NCBI GenBank assembly: GCA_010909165.1
Contig: MU008178.1
Coordinates: 384,369-448,368, forward strand
DNA length: 64,000 nucleotides
Origin: Anthoceros angustus
Taxonomy: Eukaryota > Streptophyta > Anthocerotopsida > Anthocerotales > Anthocerotaceae
Reading direction: 5' to 3'
The notes below the pieces were generated by a model. That model was not told where the DNA came from. It saw only the letters and a program-made list of their open reading frames with translations, and did no database searches. Shown here in pieces: positions 24,690 to 35,827 of the stretch; within the stretch, counting starts at the first letter, position 1; every line of letters begins with the position of its first letter. The position numbers and the translations under genes were made by a program.

Positions 24690-25237
24690 GAAATCGTCTT
24701 TGAATCTAGGGGGTAAAATTTGTGATGCATACGAGAGCTGGTTTATGGAGATCATTGGCACTTTTGGCGTCAGTGAGAATCATCGTGTGACGGCGGAGGC
24801 GGGCCTTGACTTGGACTTCCTTAGCACAGATGCGAGGAGCATCTTCAACATCGGCTTGGACTCCCTGCAGGTCCTCTTCATCAATGTCAGTCATCACACC
24901 ATGTCTCGTCGGAAGAGAAGACGGCCGAGACCTCCGATCGGCAACCCGGCAAATTCTCATCTTCCATCCATTTCAGAGCTCCTAGAAGGCGACGAGAGCG
25001 ACAATCTCTTCTCACGAAGAGGAGATGGGTACCATCTGTTTGGAGTTCTAGTGGGAGGATCCAGCTCATCTCCCCATTTGGTCTCCTCCCACGTTTGGGC
25101 AGCAGCGGCTTCGACTTCATCGGCACTCGGCACCCACACATTGCCGTTGGCCAGGTACCAAGTACGTTGAGTTTCCAAATCGGCAGGAGCTTCGCCCTCG
25201 ACGGGGACTTCACCGATTGCCATCTCCGGATTACCAT
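24690..25237 (-). pseudogene. Hypothetical coding remnant, no known domain
   Basis: A minus-strand open frame (24957-25223) encodes an acidic, Trp-rich segment including 'TQRTWYLANGNVWVPSADE' and 'AQTWEETKWGDELDPP'. A second frame (24706-24960) continues with 'EVQVKARLRRHTMILTDAK'. The composition looks like real coding sequence, but I recognise no family. It lies head-to-head with the ParB/methyltransferase gene, about 0.5 kb from its start, so both could belong to one mobile element with divergent genes; that is inference. Confidence 0.3.
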
Positions 25238-25752
25238 CTACAAATCAGCAAAAGCCCATAATTTGTGGATCGGTAGGGAGGCTGTACAGCTACGGAATCC
25301 GCAATTTTTGATGGCATAGCAGGAAAGGATGGCGGCAATCAAAATCGCGGCGGGGAGTTAAAGTAATTCAGCGTAAGCGCCGCATGCTCGTGATTGCTCC
25401 GCGGCGACTGGCAGCCTTCGCTTGACAGGCATGTATTGTGGCCGCGCCGATATGGCGGCCTTCACCTCCCGGCGCTTGTTGCCGTTCCGGCGCGGGAGAA
25501 CTCCCATGACTCGGAGCCGCCATAGCCGGGAGCGTGTTTTCGCCACCCGTGAGCCATCCACTTAGCGTGGGCGCGCGCTGCCCGCCGTACCCACAGCGGG
25601 TGGATCCGTGGGGGGTGGGTTTGCAATTATCCCCCATTTCTTTAATTTCCGGTTTTTTCTTTTGCTTTTTCCCGATTTCTAAATACCGATATGCGGGAGC
25701 TCTGCCAAACCAAAGAGCGAGGGCTGGATGGGTGGTGTGGGCTACACTGACG

Positions 25753-28700
25753 ATGGAGAACGAGGACCCAGAAATGCAGGTGCTATGCACCGGAAGGCCC
25801 TATGAATTCGACACTCTACCAACGACAACAGATGAGTACAGTGTTTTTGCATTGAGTGTTTCTAACTTCAATGCTCGAAAGTGCGAGCCCAGAGACTTGT
25901 TTCTGAAATTCCATGAGGCGTTGCGAGCACAGCCTGTGAGTGTCAAATTTTTCTCTTTGTGCTGTCCTTACTCGAGTTGTCTGAACATTTGTCGAAATCA
26001 AGGGTGATGCTTGAATTTGTATGTTCAGGTTGGAAGGTCTGTATACAGGGTCTTGTGCGATGCGATAACGCAATCTATCAAGATCCATAGGCGAGAAATG
26101 TCTTACAGGAACACTCGGCAAGGGCTTGAAGCTTTTGCACAAGGAGAGGTGGCATTTGTGGAGGATGAAGACGATAATGCGTTTGGGCCATCAGATGAGG
26201 AAGATGTTTTGGGCCATTCAGAATTTGGGGCATCAGAGCAGGAAGATGGTGAAGGCATTGCGGAGGTTGGGCTGCTTAGGCCTTATTCCCCCGAGGAAGA
26301 AATGGGGCGCCGGCATGCCGGCGCCCATTCGGCCCCCCATGAAGAAGGTGAAGAGGGTGGGCACCGGCATGCATCCCAGAGCAGGCGCCACCCTAGCACA
26401 GTGGGTGCTGTGCAGATGGGCCGTGAGGGGGGTGGAATGCCTAAGAGGAAGGTCGTCAGGCGGTGGGGCGGCATGCGCCATCCGAGCGGAGGCAAGGCGC
26501 CGGCATGCGGCGTGCAGCTGAGGGCGAGGGCGCGGCATGCAGCGCCCCGAGGCGAGGCGAGGCGAGGCGAGGCGCCGGCATGCCGCGCCCCCGCAGCGGG
26601 GCGAGGGCGCGGCATGCGCGCCCCGCGAAGCGGCGCGGCATGCGCCGGCATGCGCGGGCGCCGGCATCCGGGCAGGGTGGCGGGCGCCGGCATGCAGCGC
26701 CCGGCCGAGGCGAGGCGCGGCATGCGCCCGGCGAGAGGCGGCGGGCGCCGGCATGCCGGCCGTCCCATGTTCCGGCGAGGCGCCGGTGGCGCCTCAGATG
26801 TCGTTGAAAATGAAGATGATGGGCGCCGGCATCGCGCCCTACTGGCGGACTTGGCGAGAATGATTCGCCCAACCCAAAAGCGGAGGGCAACCACAAAGGA
26901 AGGCGAGGAAGACCAAAGCACCAAGGGTGGAAGCGGGTGATACAGTGACTTGTGAAAGGGAAGCACACAATCGGACTTTCCCGAATGACATCCAAACTCT
27001 TCACGTGGCCGACGGCGGCGGTTGGAGGCGTCGCATATGGACGAAGACTACCTCACAAATGTACGTCTTACTCGAAAAGGTGGTGCCCAGCTGTTGGTGA
27101 AACTTGAAAATTTGAGGCTGCATCATTCCCCGACCGATGCCCGGATCCGAAAGTTGATGAGGCTGGGCAAACTATCTTGCCCGTGTCATTGCAAAGGGAA
27201 GGATTGAAGAAGGAGTGCTTCCCCTATGTATGATTGACCCAGTAGTCGATATTGGACAACTTGATTGGAAAAGGTTTAGAGCGAAGAAAGTATGTGATGG
27301 GCGTACTGGGAGGGAATCATACCTATGCAGCCATGCAGCATCTGGCTGATATCTCACCAGGGAAGGCGCGTTTTCAGTGGATCAAAGCCCATGTGTATTG
27401 CAGCCTAACTGTCACTGAGATGAGGATTCTGGCCACCGATCACAACCAGATGGTGGACAAGCAGAAAAAGATGAATTTTATTGAGCAGGTTCGGTATCTG
27501 AGGGATGAGTTGCAGATAGCTAAGCGAGATCACGTCATCATGACCATGAACTGGAAATTCAATCTATACAAGGTGCTAGGTTTGATTGAAGGCAGAAGGC
27601 CGAGAAGATGAGCGGTACAAAGCGAACAAGGTGGACAACGAACCCATATACTCGTGATTTCAAAACTAGAGGGCAAGGTATGGGAAAATGTGGATAAAAT
27701 TTTTTCCAAGTGGGAAGCTGGTGAGCTACCTGAGCGGGCGAAGCATGTCGCAGCAGGAACAAGCAAAAGAGCAAAGGCAAGAGGAAAGCAAGCGACACAA
27801 AACAGTTGATGGAGTTTTGTGAAGCCCAAAGAAATGCAGGGAAGCCATGGCGAAGCTTTCAAGGTGTCCCACATGGACAGCCAGGACAACAGATGCTGAT
27901 AAGTGTAACAATGAAAGTACTAACTGGCCTCCTGGATCTCAACGGAATGGCGAAGGAAGTTACCTTCGGAAGAAATTTCATGTCATACAGTGGCAATGCT
28001 AAACTAAACATGACTCCTTGAAATGGTGAGACAAGAATACCCTCAACACTCTTCGAAGTTATTGCAGATTTTCAAACCGCATTTGAGGGCAAGGTAAATA
28101 TATTTCCTTCCATTATTTGCAAGATCCCCGAGGCGCGGCATGCGGCGCCTTCTCATCTGCCTTGCACACACGCTAACCCATTTCGTTTGACACCCATTCA
28201 AATTAAAGATGTTGAGGACAAGAAGCTACACGAAGATTTTCAAGCCTTTATTCTCGAGGTTCATACATGGAAGGGACTTGAAAATGAGCGAGCGCTAGCA
28301 GAATATGGACATGGAGGAGGGCTTCAATCCTTCACGGTGCCAAAAGCAGAGGATATCGTGAAGTACGGTCATTCTGAGATCGGAGAGGGGTTCCTCGGGA
28401 TCCGCAAGTACACTCTGATGATCATGGATGTGCCCCAAGGATTCAACAAAGGTAAACATGATGTGAAGTTAGATCTCTTTCAATTGGGAAAAATGTTTCA
28501 CTCCTTCCACGACATGACCAGCTGCCAGGAGATGAGAATGATAGTGATGCATGGGGTTGAAGAGCAACATGTCGTCAGGGAGGCAATGCGAAAGTGGTGC
28601 AGAGGAGGGGGGCTGGTGTCTTTTGTATGGGACAAAACGAATATGCACAACGACTTTGGTGGCTACGACACTATGGAGTACGTCACAATAGGATGGGGGT

Positions 28701-29212
28701 TAACATTTGACAGCCAAAGGTCAAAAGTCTCCATGATCCCTACTGACATTCATGGGTCTTTCAATAATGGGCGAGCAGTCATTGCCCACCCTACAATGGT
28801 GAAAAAGTTGTTGTACACATCATTGGACAAGGTGGTATGTGCTTATCAACGGCCTTTGTCTTTGATGATGAAGCTCATCAAAAGTTTCTCCAAGGAGGGG
28901 ACTGGATTTTGGATGTTTGTGCTGGTAGTGGGTCAACAACATTGGTCGCTTTGCTTTGCATTGCATCGAGGTGGACAAAAGGTGCGCAGAGTTCATTCCC
29001 CGGAGAATCCATGGCAATGAAGTGCTCCGGGGCCTTGAAGAGGAGTTGAATCACGAGCCACATCGGCGAGGACCGCCAGCCTGGGCAAAAGAGGTGAGTC
29101 TATCCGAGAAGGATGGGTCACGCAGTTGTTTTGGGCCAGCAGTAAGGAGAAGTCCGGCGACCTCCTTGACGTTGGGCAGACCCATGGGTGGCTAAACATC
29201 CGGCTTGTGACT
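25753..29212 (+). pseudogene. ParB/Srx-like plus beta-class DNA amino-methyltransferase-like protein
   Basis: An ATG at 25753 opens exon 1 (25753-25935). A 93-bp intron (25936-26028, gtgagt...ttcag) joins in phase to exon 2 from 26029 ('VGRSVYRVLCDAITQSIK', 'EMSYRNTRQGLEAFAQGE'). After a minisatellite insertion comes a ParB/Srx-like region: 'GVLPLCMIDPVVDIGQLDW' (about 27210-27280), 'VLGGNHTYAAMQHL' (about 27306-27350) and 'LTVTEMRILATDHNQMVDK' (about 27400-27465). The methyltransferase-like part (28187-29060) has 'MIMDVPQGFNKG' (Asp at 28427, motif IV position), 'QRPLSLMMKLIKSFSKEG' (motif X), 'DWILDVCAGSGSTTLVALL' (motif I, Asp at 28912) and 'EVDKRCAEFIPRRI' (about 28968). Order IV-X-I is that of beta-class N4C/N6A methyltransferases. 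A donor 'GAG|gtgagt' follows near 29094. Several frame slips, one just before motif I, break this copy. The role is unknown. Confidence 0.65.
26304..26775. repeat. Palindromic GC minisatellite inserted in the ParB/methyltransferase gene
   Basis: The block is built almost only from GGCGCC, GCCGGC, GCATGC and GGCGAG hexamers, for example 'ggcgccggcatgccggcgcc'. It stays open in several frames (it encodes R/A/G/H-rich text), which explains large spurious open frames on both strands. The flanks read like normal coding sequence ('RPYSPEEE' before, 'LLADLARMIRPTQK' after). Confidence 0.85.
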
Positions 29213-30400
29213 CCTTGAAATGGTGAGACAAGAATACCCTCAACACTCTTCAGACGAAGTTATTGCAGATTTTCAAACCGCATTTGAGGGCAAGGTAAAT
29301 ATATTTCCTTCCATTATTTGCAAGATCCGAGGCGCGCATGCGGCGCCTTCTCTCTCATGGCCTTGTCACACGCTAACCCATTTCGTTTGACAAATTCGAA
29401 ATTAAAGATGTTGAGGACACAAGAAGCTACACGAAGATTTTCAAGCCTTTATTCTCGAGGTTCATACATGGAAGGGACTTGAAAATGAGCAGAGCGCTAG
29501 CAGAATATGGACATGGAGGAGGGGCTTCAATCCTTCACAGTGCCAAAAACAGAGGATATCGTGAAGTACCGGTCATTAAGAGATCGCAGACATGAGGGGG
29601 TTCCTCAGGATCCGCAAGTACACTCTGATGATCATGGATGTGCCCCAAGGATTCAACAAAGGTAAACATGATGTGAAGTTAGATCTCTTTCAATTGGGAA
29701 AAATGTTTCACTCCTTCCACGACATGACCGGTGAGAGATGAGAATGATAGTGATGCATGGGGTTGAAGAGCAACATGTCGTCGGGAGGCAATGCGTGGTG
29801 CGGAGGAGGGCTGGTGTCTTTTGTATGGGACAAAGCGAATATGCACAACGACTTTGGTGGCTACGACACTATGGAGTACGTCACAATGGGATGGGGTTAA
29901 CATTTGTGACCAAAGGTCAAAAGTCTCCATGATCCCTCGACATTCATGGGTCTTTCAATAATGGGCGGATTGCCCACCCTACAATGGTGAAAAGTTGTTG
30001 TACACATCATTGGACAAGGTGGTATGTGCTTATCAACGGCCTTTGTCTTTGATGATGAAGCTCATCAAAAGTTTCTCCAAGGAGGGGGCTGGATTTTGGA
30101 TGTTTGTCTTGGTGGTCAACAACATTGGTCGCTTTGCTTTGCGAAACGCATTGCAATCGAGGTGGACAAAAGGTGCGCAGAGTTCATTCCCCGGAGAATC
30201 CATGGCAATGAAGTGCTCCGGCCCAGAAGAGGAGTTGAATCACGAGCCATCGGCGAGGACCGGCCAGTTCTGGGCAAAAGAGGTGAGTCTATCTGAGAAG
30301 GATGGGTCACAGTCGCAGGTTGTGCGTTTGGCAACCAGCAGAAGTAAGGAGAAGTCCGGCGACCTCCTTGACATTGGGCAGCGACCGGGCCATGTGTGTG
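28012..30400 (+). repeat. Tandem duplication of the methyltransferase half, about 1.2 kb per copy
   Basis: Copy 1 (about 28012-29208) and copy 2 (about 29209-30400) both start at 'gactccttgaaatggtgaga' and end near 'aagtccggcgacctccttga'. They are highly similar but differ by dozens of 1-12 base indels. Confidence 0.9.
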
Positions 30401-30579
30401 GCCCCAAAACGACTCATCGGGGAGAAGACCATTCCATCGAAGATAATGCCATGGAGGAAATTGACAACTTTGAAGACACGGAGCACGCTTGCCTGAAAGG
30501 ACTGGAAGTTGTTATGGATAGCGTGTCTGGACAATGTCCTCCAGATACTCAAACCGGCATGGATGACCATTGTCCTTAG
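29209..30579 (+). pseudogene. Second, more damaged methyltransferase-like copy
   Basis: It repeats motif IV 'MIMDVPQGFNKG' (Asp at 29637) and 'QRPLSLMMKLIKSFSKEG' (about 30030-30085). Motif I is destroyed: the GAGSG-type loop reads 'LDVCLGGQQHW' after a small deletion near 30105-30115. 'EVDKRCAEFIPRRI' is retained in another frame. Beyond the duplicated part it continues in one frame to a stop at 30577-30579 with an acidic tail ('IEDNAMEEIDNFEDTEHACL'), probably the true C-terminal exon of the element's protein. Confidence 0.6.
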
Positions 30580-30689
30580 GTTCGATCAGTCCAGCTCTCT
30601 TAAGCCATAGACATGTGTGGAACATTATAATCGGAGAGTAATCGCCATCATGCCGGCGCTGACCTCTGCTTTACTTCTCGCAGCATGCA

Positions 30690-33600
30690 TTAAAAACATT
30701 GTTTTCGAGGTCGCCATAATCCGTGTACATTAGGACGGTGGATAAGGGCTACAGGCCATGCGGCCGATCCTATCCTCCGGTGTCGAAAACAACGCGTTTT
30801 GCATGGTACACTGTACCCACCAACCACCTTCCCCTTCCAACGACACACATAATCCATTTGTTTTGGTTCTTTGTAGAAAGTGCGGCGGCTTCTTTTCTGT
30901 GGGAAGCGGCTTTGTATATTGAGCCCCTTCAAATATTATCATGTTTCCCACTGAAGGTGAAAGTATGTGGGACTCATTAAAAGTGACACTCCTGGCATAT
31001 AAGAGCTTCCTGGTAGCAGGATCAAATAGTTTGTATCCTTTGATGCCTTCTGTGTAGCCAATGAAAGTATACTTGTCTGCCTTAGGATCTAGCTTCTTTC
31101 GCTGTGCTTTAGGTATAAAGGCATAAGCGGGAGATCCAAAAACTTGAAGATGGTCGATTGAAGGCTTCCTACCAATAAAGGCTTCATAAGGTGTCATACC
31201 TTGAATGCGGATGTCGGAAGTCTATTGATGAGATAGGTTCTTTGAAAGCATGGCCTCCCAATAAGTCTTGGATAATTTAGCTTGGGAGAGCAAGCAACCT
31301 GTGATCTCTTGGCGTAGGTTCTTATTCTGCTCATTTTCTTTGAGGTGTGTGTACAACTGTGAGTTGTTGAGCTATGCCTTCAACTCGACAAAAATCAGCA
31401 AATTCATGAGATGTAAACTCTCCTTCATTATCGGAACAGAGGGTCTTGAGTTTCCTATCTGTAAGTCTCTCTGCCCAGATCATGTAGTCCTTGAAAAACT
31501 GAAAGGCTTGGCTTTCGTGTTTCAGGATGTATGTGAGGACAAAACGAGAATAATCATCTATGAATGTTAAGAAATATCTGCAACCGGTAAAGGATGGTGG
31601 GAAAAATGTCTGTGTGGACCAACTCAAGGTGCTTGTGGCCCCTGGGAGAGTGGTTGTGGAAGGAGCCTGTGCCTTTTGGTGGTGACACGGCTTGAGATAG
31701 GGTTCTATCTTGGATAGGGAAGGTGTTCTATAAAAATTTCCTTAGACATTTGGATGAGTTTTTGGCTATTAGGATGACCTAGTCGGCAATGCCAAAGTGT
31801 GGTGTTGGAGGAGGTGGCGAGGTGTGGGTGGCTACATTCATGCTATGTAAGGGACCCACTTGGACGGATAGTTTGTATAGGCCGTCCTCTAGTGTGCGAG
31901 GCAGATAGTATGTGACTTACTTGTGAGATGGGAAATAAGACAACTATCTCGCATGAAGAATGACTTGCATGCTATGTTGAACATAAGCTAGCGGTAGACA
32001 CTAGATTTTTACACATGGATGGTACGTGAAGGACATGGGAAAGAGAGAGAACTTGGCCTGAAGAACATCTGAGAACAACTGAACCTACACCAGAGATGGG
32101 GAGGTTGTGATCATCGCCAGATGAGACGATCGGTGTCCTGGTGGCGAATAAGACTCAAAAGAGTTTTTGTTGTGACAGATATGTGATGTAGCTCCACTGT
32201 CTAAATACCAATATTGGTTTGATGGCTTTGATGATGCCATGCGAGCAGTGAGAGCTGCCGTGTTGTGGAAGATTGTTTCTTCACTACAACATGCGCTCGA
32301 TCTTCTTATTACCTCTTGCGGTCTTTGAAGAAGGCAGTATTCATAGTGAATATTGGTTGGGATTGGGTCGTGAAAAGCAGTCCTCTGCGACCTCGGCCTC
32401 GACCTCTTCCTCTACCCCTTCCAATGAACATCACCGCTCTGGTTGATCTCGGATTCATGTCGACGACTTTGGTCCTCCTGTATGATTGCTCCAATCAATT
32501 CGGTGACGCTTAAATCCAAGCGGCATCACGAGGCTTCATGATTTCTCGGCGGAGGGCTGCATTTTGAGTAGTCACGAAGCCACAGAGGAGGGTGGTAGAG
32601 GCGAAGAGTCATGAAGCAGATTGTTCGGTCAACTTTGGGATCGCTTCAAGGTTGGACTTGGCGATTCGAAAATGCGATATGATTGTCAATGGAGTCATTC
32701 TCTCTCATCTTGAGATTATGAAAATTGCGGTGGTGACAACAAGCTCATTACATCCTTAGATGAATATAAGGGCAAGGCGGTCCCACATGTCCTTGGAGGA
32801 ATCGGCTTGAAACTTGGCGAACCATGGATTGAAGTCCACTCACTAGAATATCTTGGGCCTTGATCCTTATTGTCCCATTCTTCTATAGAGTCGAATCCCA
32901 CATGGGACGATCATTGGAACCACTCACTATATCCCATAGTTCACGCCGCAATACTCCTTTCATGCGAATACTCCATACATCATATCCTTTTCCATTGAAT
33001 CTATCCTTTTCCTTAAAGCTATCTCCATGAACCCATCGTTGGCGTCTTTGGATCATGTTTGAGTTTAGCCTTTTCGGCTTCCCAACTCTTCTTCTCATCT
33101 TCAAGCCATTTGGCCTTCTGCTCCTCTAGCCACGCTTTTAACTTTTCAAGTTGATTAATATCGAGTCGTCAACATTCACTCCGACCATCGCAGTGAGTTC
33201 AAAATAGGCGATTAATTTGTCCGATAGGCGCACTTGGTTTCCGATCGCGTGGAGAAAGGACATGCGCATTCGGGCGGATCATCTCGGCAGCCAGCTATAT
33301 TTACTGGAATATCATCTCATCATCAAAATCGATCTCCTTTGGGAAGGAGCCTATCTAGATGATCTCGAATATTGCTAATTTCTTGTTGCAAAAGGCAAAA
33401 TTAGAATGATTGGATTTTGGGTAAGTCTAATGTTACTCTTTATGCAACCAAGAGTTTCTAGCAAATTATTCAAGCGGAAATGAAGGGCCAGCAACCAAGT
33501 TAGGAATATGTTGAAGAGCTAATTGGATTGCAGAAACTTGCAATAAATCAAAAGAGGTAAGTAGGTCTTGTCTAGCAAGTCTAATCAAATTCCCTTGATC

Positions 33601-33978
33601 TGGTGACTTAATCAAAATAGATCCAATGAAATTAGCAACTTGTTTAGAGACTACTTCAAGCTCTTCACACCATGCACTTTGTTGTTTTTGTGGTCCTTCT
33701 GTCGCTTCTCTTGCCTTGCAGCCTTGATATTTCTCCAAACTCCTTGTTTAGTGGGATTTGGTGAATTCATGGTGCAAGGGCAAGGATTTGATGCACAAAT
33801 TGTGCATCCTTAAAGCATGATGCTGAGCTTGATCCATTTGCTGCCAAAGGCGAGATCTCCAGCGCATAGAAGTTCCTTTTAAAGATCTAATTGGAAAGGG
33901 AGCATAGGAGAATGGATGCCTTGGGAGGAAATAGGAAAGTAGCTCTAGCATCAAGAGCAAAGCTGCTCTGATACCATG
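30690..33978 (-). mobile_element. Truncated Ty1/copia element (leader, gag, protease, integrase)
   Basis: Read on the minus strand from the LTR at 34250. A primer-binding site matching initiator tRNA-Met ('tggtatcagagc', 33978-33967) is followed by a leader of about 0.9 kb. Gag follows at about 33104-32880 with 'DRFNGKGYDVWSIRMKGVL', then a Gly/Arg-rich tract 'GRGRGRGRGRRG' (about 32440). The aspartic protease has 'YWYLDSGATSHICH' (about 32215-32175). Integrase has 'FLTFIDDYSRFVLTYILKH' (about 31590) and 'KTLCSDNEGEFTSHEF' (about 31445). The integrase C-terminal part has 'MTPYEAFIGRKPSIDHLQVF' (31197) and 'YTFIGYTEGIKGYKLFDP'. Reverse transcriptase, RNase H and the 3' LTR are missing where it meets the methyltransferase element, so it is truncated. 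Frameshifts are present. Confidence 0.85.
33967..33978 (-). promoter_or_regulatory. Primer-binding site (initiator tRNA-Met) of copia element
   Basis: The minus strand reads 'tggtatcagagc', the standard copia primer-binding site complementary to initiator tRNA-Met, directly adjacent to the LTR end. Confidence 0.9.
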
Positions 33979-34250
33979 ATGAAAATCATGCTAAGCTCTA
34001 GCATAAAAGATGCTTGCATTACAATGTATATAATAGAAAGTACAAAGCCTATTTATAGGCAAGGTGGTTAGGTGGTTAGACGGTTATAACCATAAGTTGT
34101 TATAACCGTCAGTTGGTTGTAACTAATATAACAACTAACCTCCTAGGACAACTAACTAAGTAACTACTTAATGCCCTAGAGATAAATTAAAGCATAAGTA
34201 AAGGTGCCCTAGTGAATAGTGCCCTAATCTATATGTATTTTATCACATCA
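33979..34250 (-). repeat. 5' LTR of the truncated copia element (272 bp)
   Basis: The LTR is bounded by TGATG...CATCA, a 5-bp inverted end, and abuts the primer-binding site. On the minus strand it carries a TATA box 'TATAAATA' (34057-34050) inside the palindrome 'gcctatttataggc', the expected position for the LTR promoter. No second copy is visible in the window. Confidence 0.8.
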
Positions 34251-34254
34251 AGGC

Positions 34255-34600
34255 TTGTGCTAAAGCATACCACATCCGTACGAATGGGGTAGGTCTCCCT
34301 CTATCCTATGTAGTGGCTTTCTTCCGGCAATGAGTTTCCATCACCTTGCAGAGGGTGTTGGCAAACGCAATTTTCAGGACGGCTTCGAACGCGGGGATGC
34401 AAAACCTTTAGCTTTGGTGGTAATGAGGCCCTTCTTTATTGCCAACTATGACATCTTGAGAAGTAAGTAGTTTCAAGGTAGACAATCGTGCGGGCTAGTC
34501 CCCCTTGCCCTAGGGCCCTCTAAAGGGTTGTTTCCCATCGCCCTGGTGTAGATGAGACTTCCCATCTCTGCATATTTATAAAGTCTCCACATTCTTCTTC
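34255..34600 (+). mobile_element. 3' end fragment of a LINE-like element
   Basis: The sequence 'taccacatccgtacgaatgg...' through 'gggttgtttcccatcgccc' matches the 3' regions at about 38330-38690 and 39860-40165, including the 'cccatct...ataaag' tail. It is an older insertion truncated at its 5' side by the copia LTR. Confidence 0.65.
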
Positions 34601-35271
34601 TGAAAAATGTGCTCCACACAAAATTCCTCCTGCTATTAAGAACGTGTATACCATATATGGACCGCTATTAAGAACGTGTATTCCTTTTTCTCCCCCGGTG
34701 GTGTCTTCGTCGCTCCAAGGGTGGTTCTTCCGGCCATAGGGAGGTGGCTTCTCATCTCCGTTGGTTCTGGACCGGGGACTGGGAAGCTCTACAAGAAGAG
34801 GGGGGCGGGGGAGGGCTCGCAAACAAGATCCAGGCTGGAGGCTCCCAAGGTGGATCGGGTCTGTCAGGACCTTGTCAAGGCGCGGCTCAAGAGATGTCTC
34901 TTACTAGGCCGTGTTGGGGAATACGCCATGGCTGCCCGGGCACTTCGCCCGAAGCCGGTGGCGCCAGCCTCTGAGGACACCATCTCTACGCTCCGTGCCC
35001 TGCATTCGACCCGTGATGACCTCATTGCATAGGATATCCGAGATGACGTGGCAGAGGAGCCTTTTTGTCTCGACAAAGCGGTCTTCGGTAGGGTTTCTTA
35101 CCGTTGACCCGCGGTTTTCTTCGAGTGGTTTGTCTGGCACAGTTTACGATCATCTTCGGGATTACTTTGCTCCCGAGGATCCTTCTACCAGTTTCTTGGA
35201 GCTCTTTATTCTGGCGGCGACAGTGGCCAAGGGTGAGACTCCTCACCGGATCTCTCGTGTGTTGGGGGTGT

Positions 35272-35827
35272 CGCACGAGATAAGCACTTGCATTCATATG
35301 AGCACTTCCTCAACAGACAACCAAGCAAAATAAATCTACAGGTGCAAACCAATAACAGTAGGAGAGAGTAGCTCGCACATTGTGGCACAAACACACTCTC
35401 CCCATGGAACAACATGCAAATTCCTCACACATCACTCTCGGAGTCATAGCCTTGGCCTCCTCACAATACTCTTGCATCGCATATCTGGAGGACAATCTAT
35501 GATTTGAGCTTGTCCTATGTGAACTTTCACTTTAGGGTCTATATATACTAGCCCTTGGCATCGGCATATTCCTAAGATATCCTATTGGCATCAGCATCTG
35601 CTAGAAATATCCTAAGAATACACTATAATATGCAAGGAATATGCTAAAGCATATTACTTGTGCTTATCTACTTAGTTATTGCCAATTTTGTCTAATTAAC
35701 ACTAATCAATGTTTAATTAACATAAACACTTTAGTTTTATGAATACTAATTACTTTCCTAAAGATAAGTAATTAGATTCATTAATGCTAATCAAACACTA
35801 AACCCAAGAGTAGAGATTAGTGTCACA
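35272..35827 (-). repeat. LTR-like block inserted in the LINE, reverse orientation
   Basis: On the minus strand it starts 'tgtgacactaatctct' at 35827 and ends near 'gcttatctcgtgcgaca'. It carries a TATA box 'tatatatagacc' in the middle. It is homologous along its length to 36974-37617. It splits the LINE coding sequence between the 'RVLGVSHE' and 'ASRLLAMKK' segments. Confidence 0.75.

Noticed and set aside
26233-27004. Several long overlapping open frames on both strands
   Set aside because: They are produced by the palindromic GC minisatellite, which lacks AT-rich stop codons in any frame.
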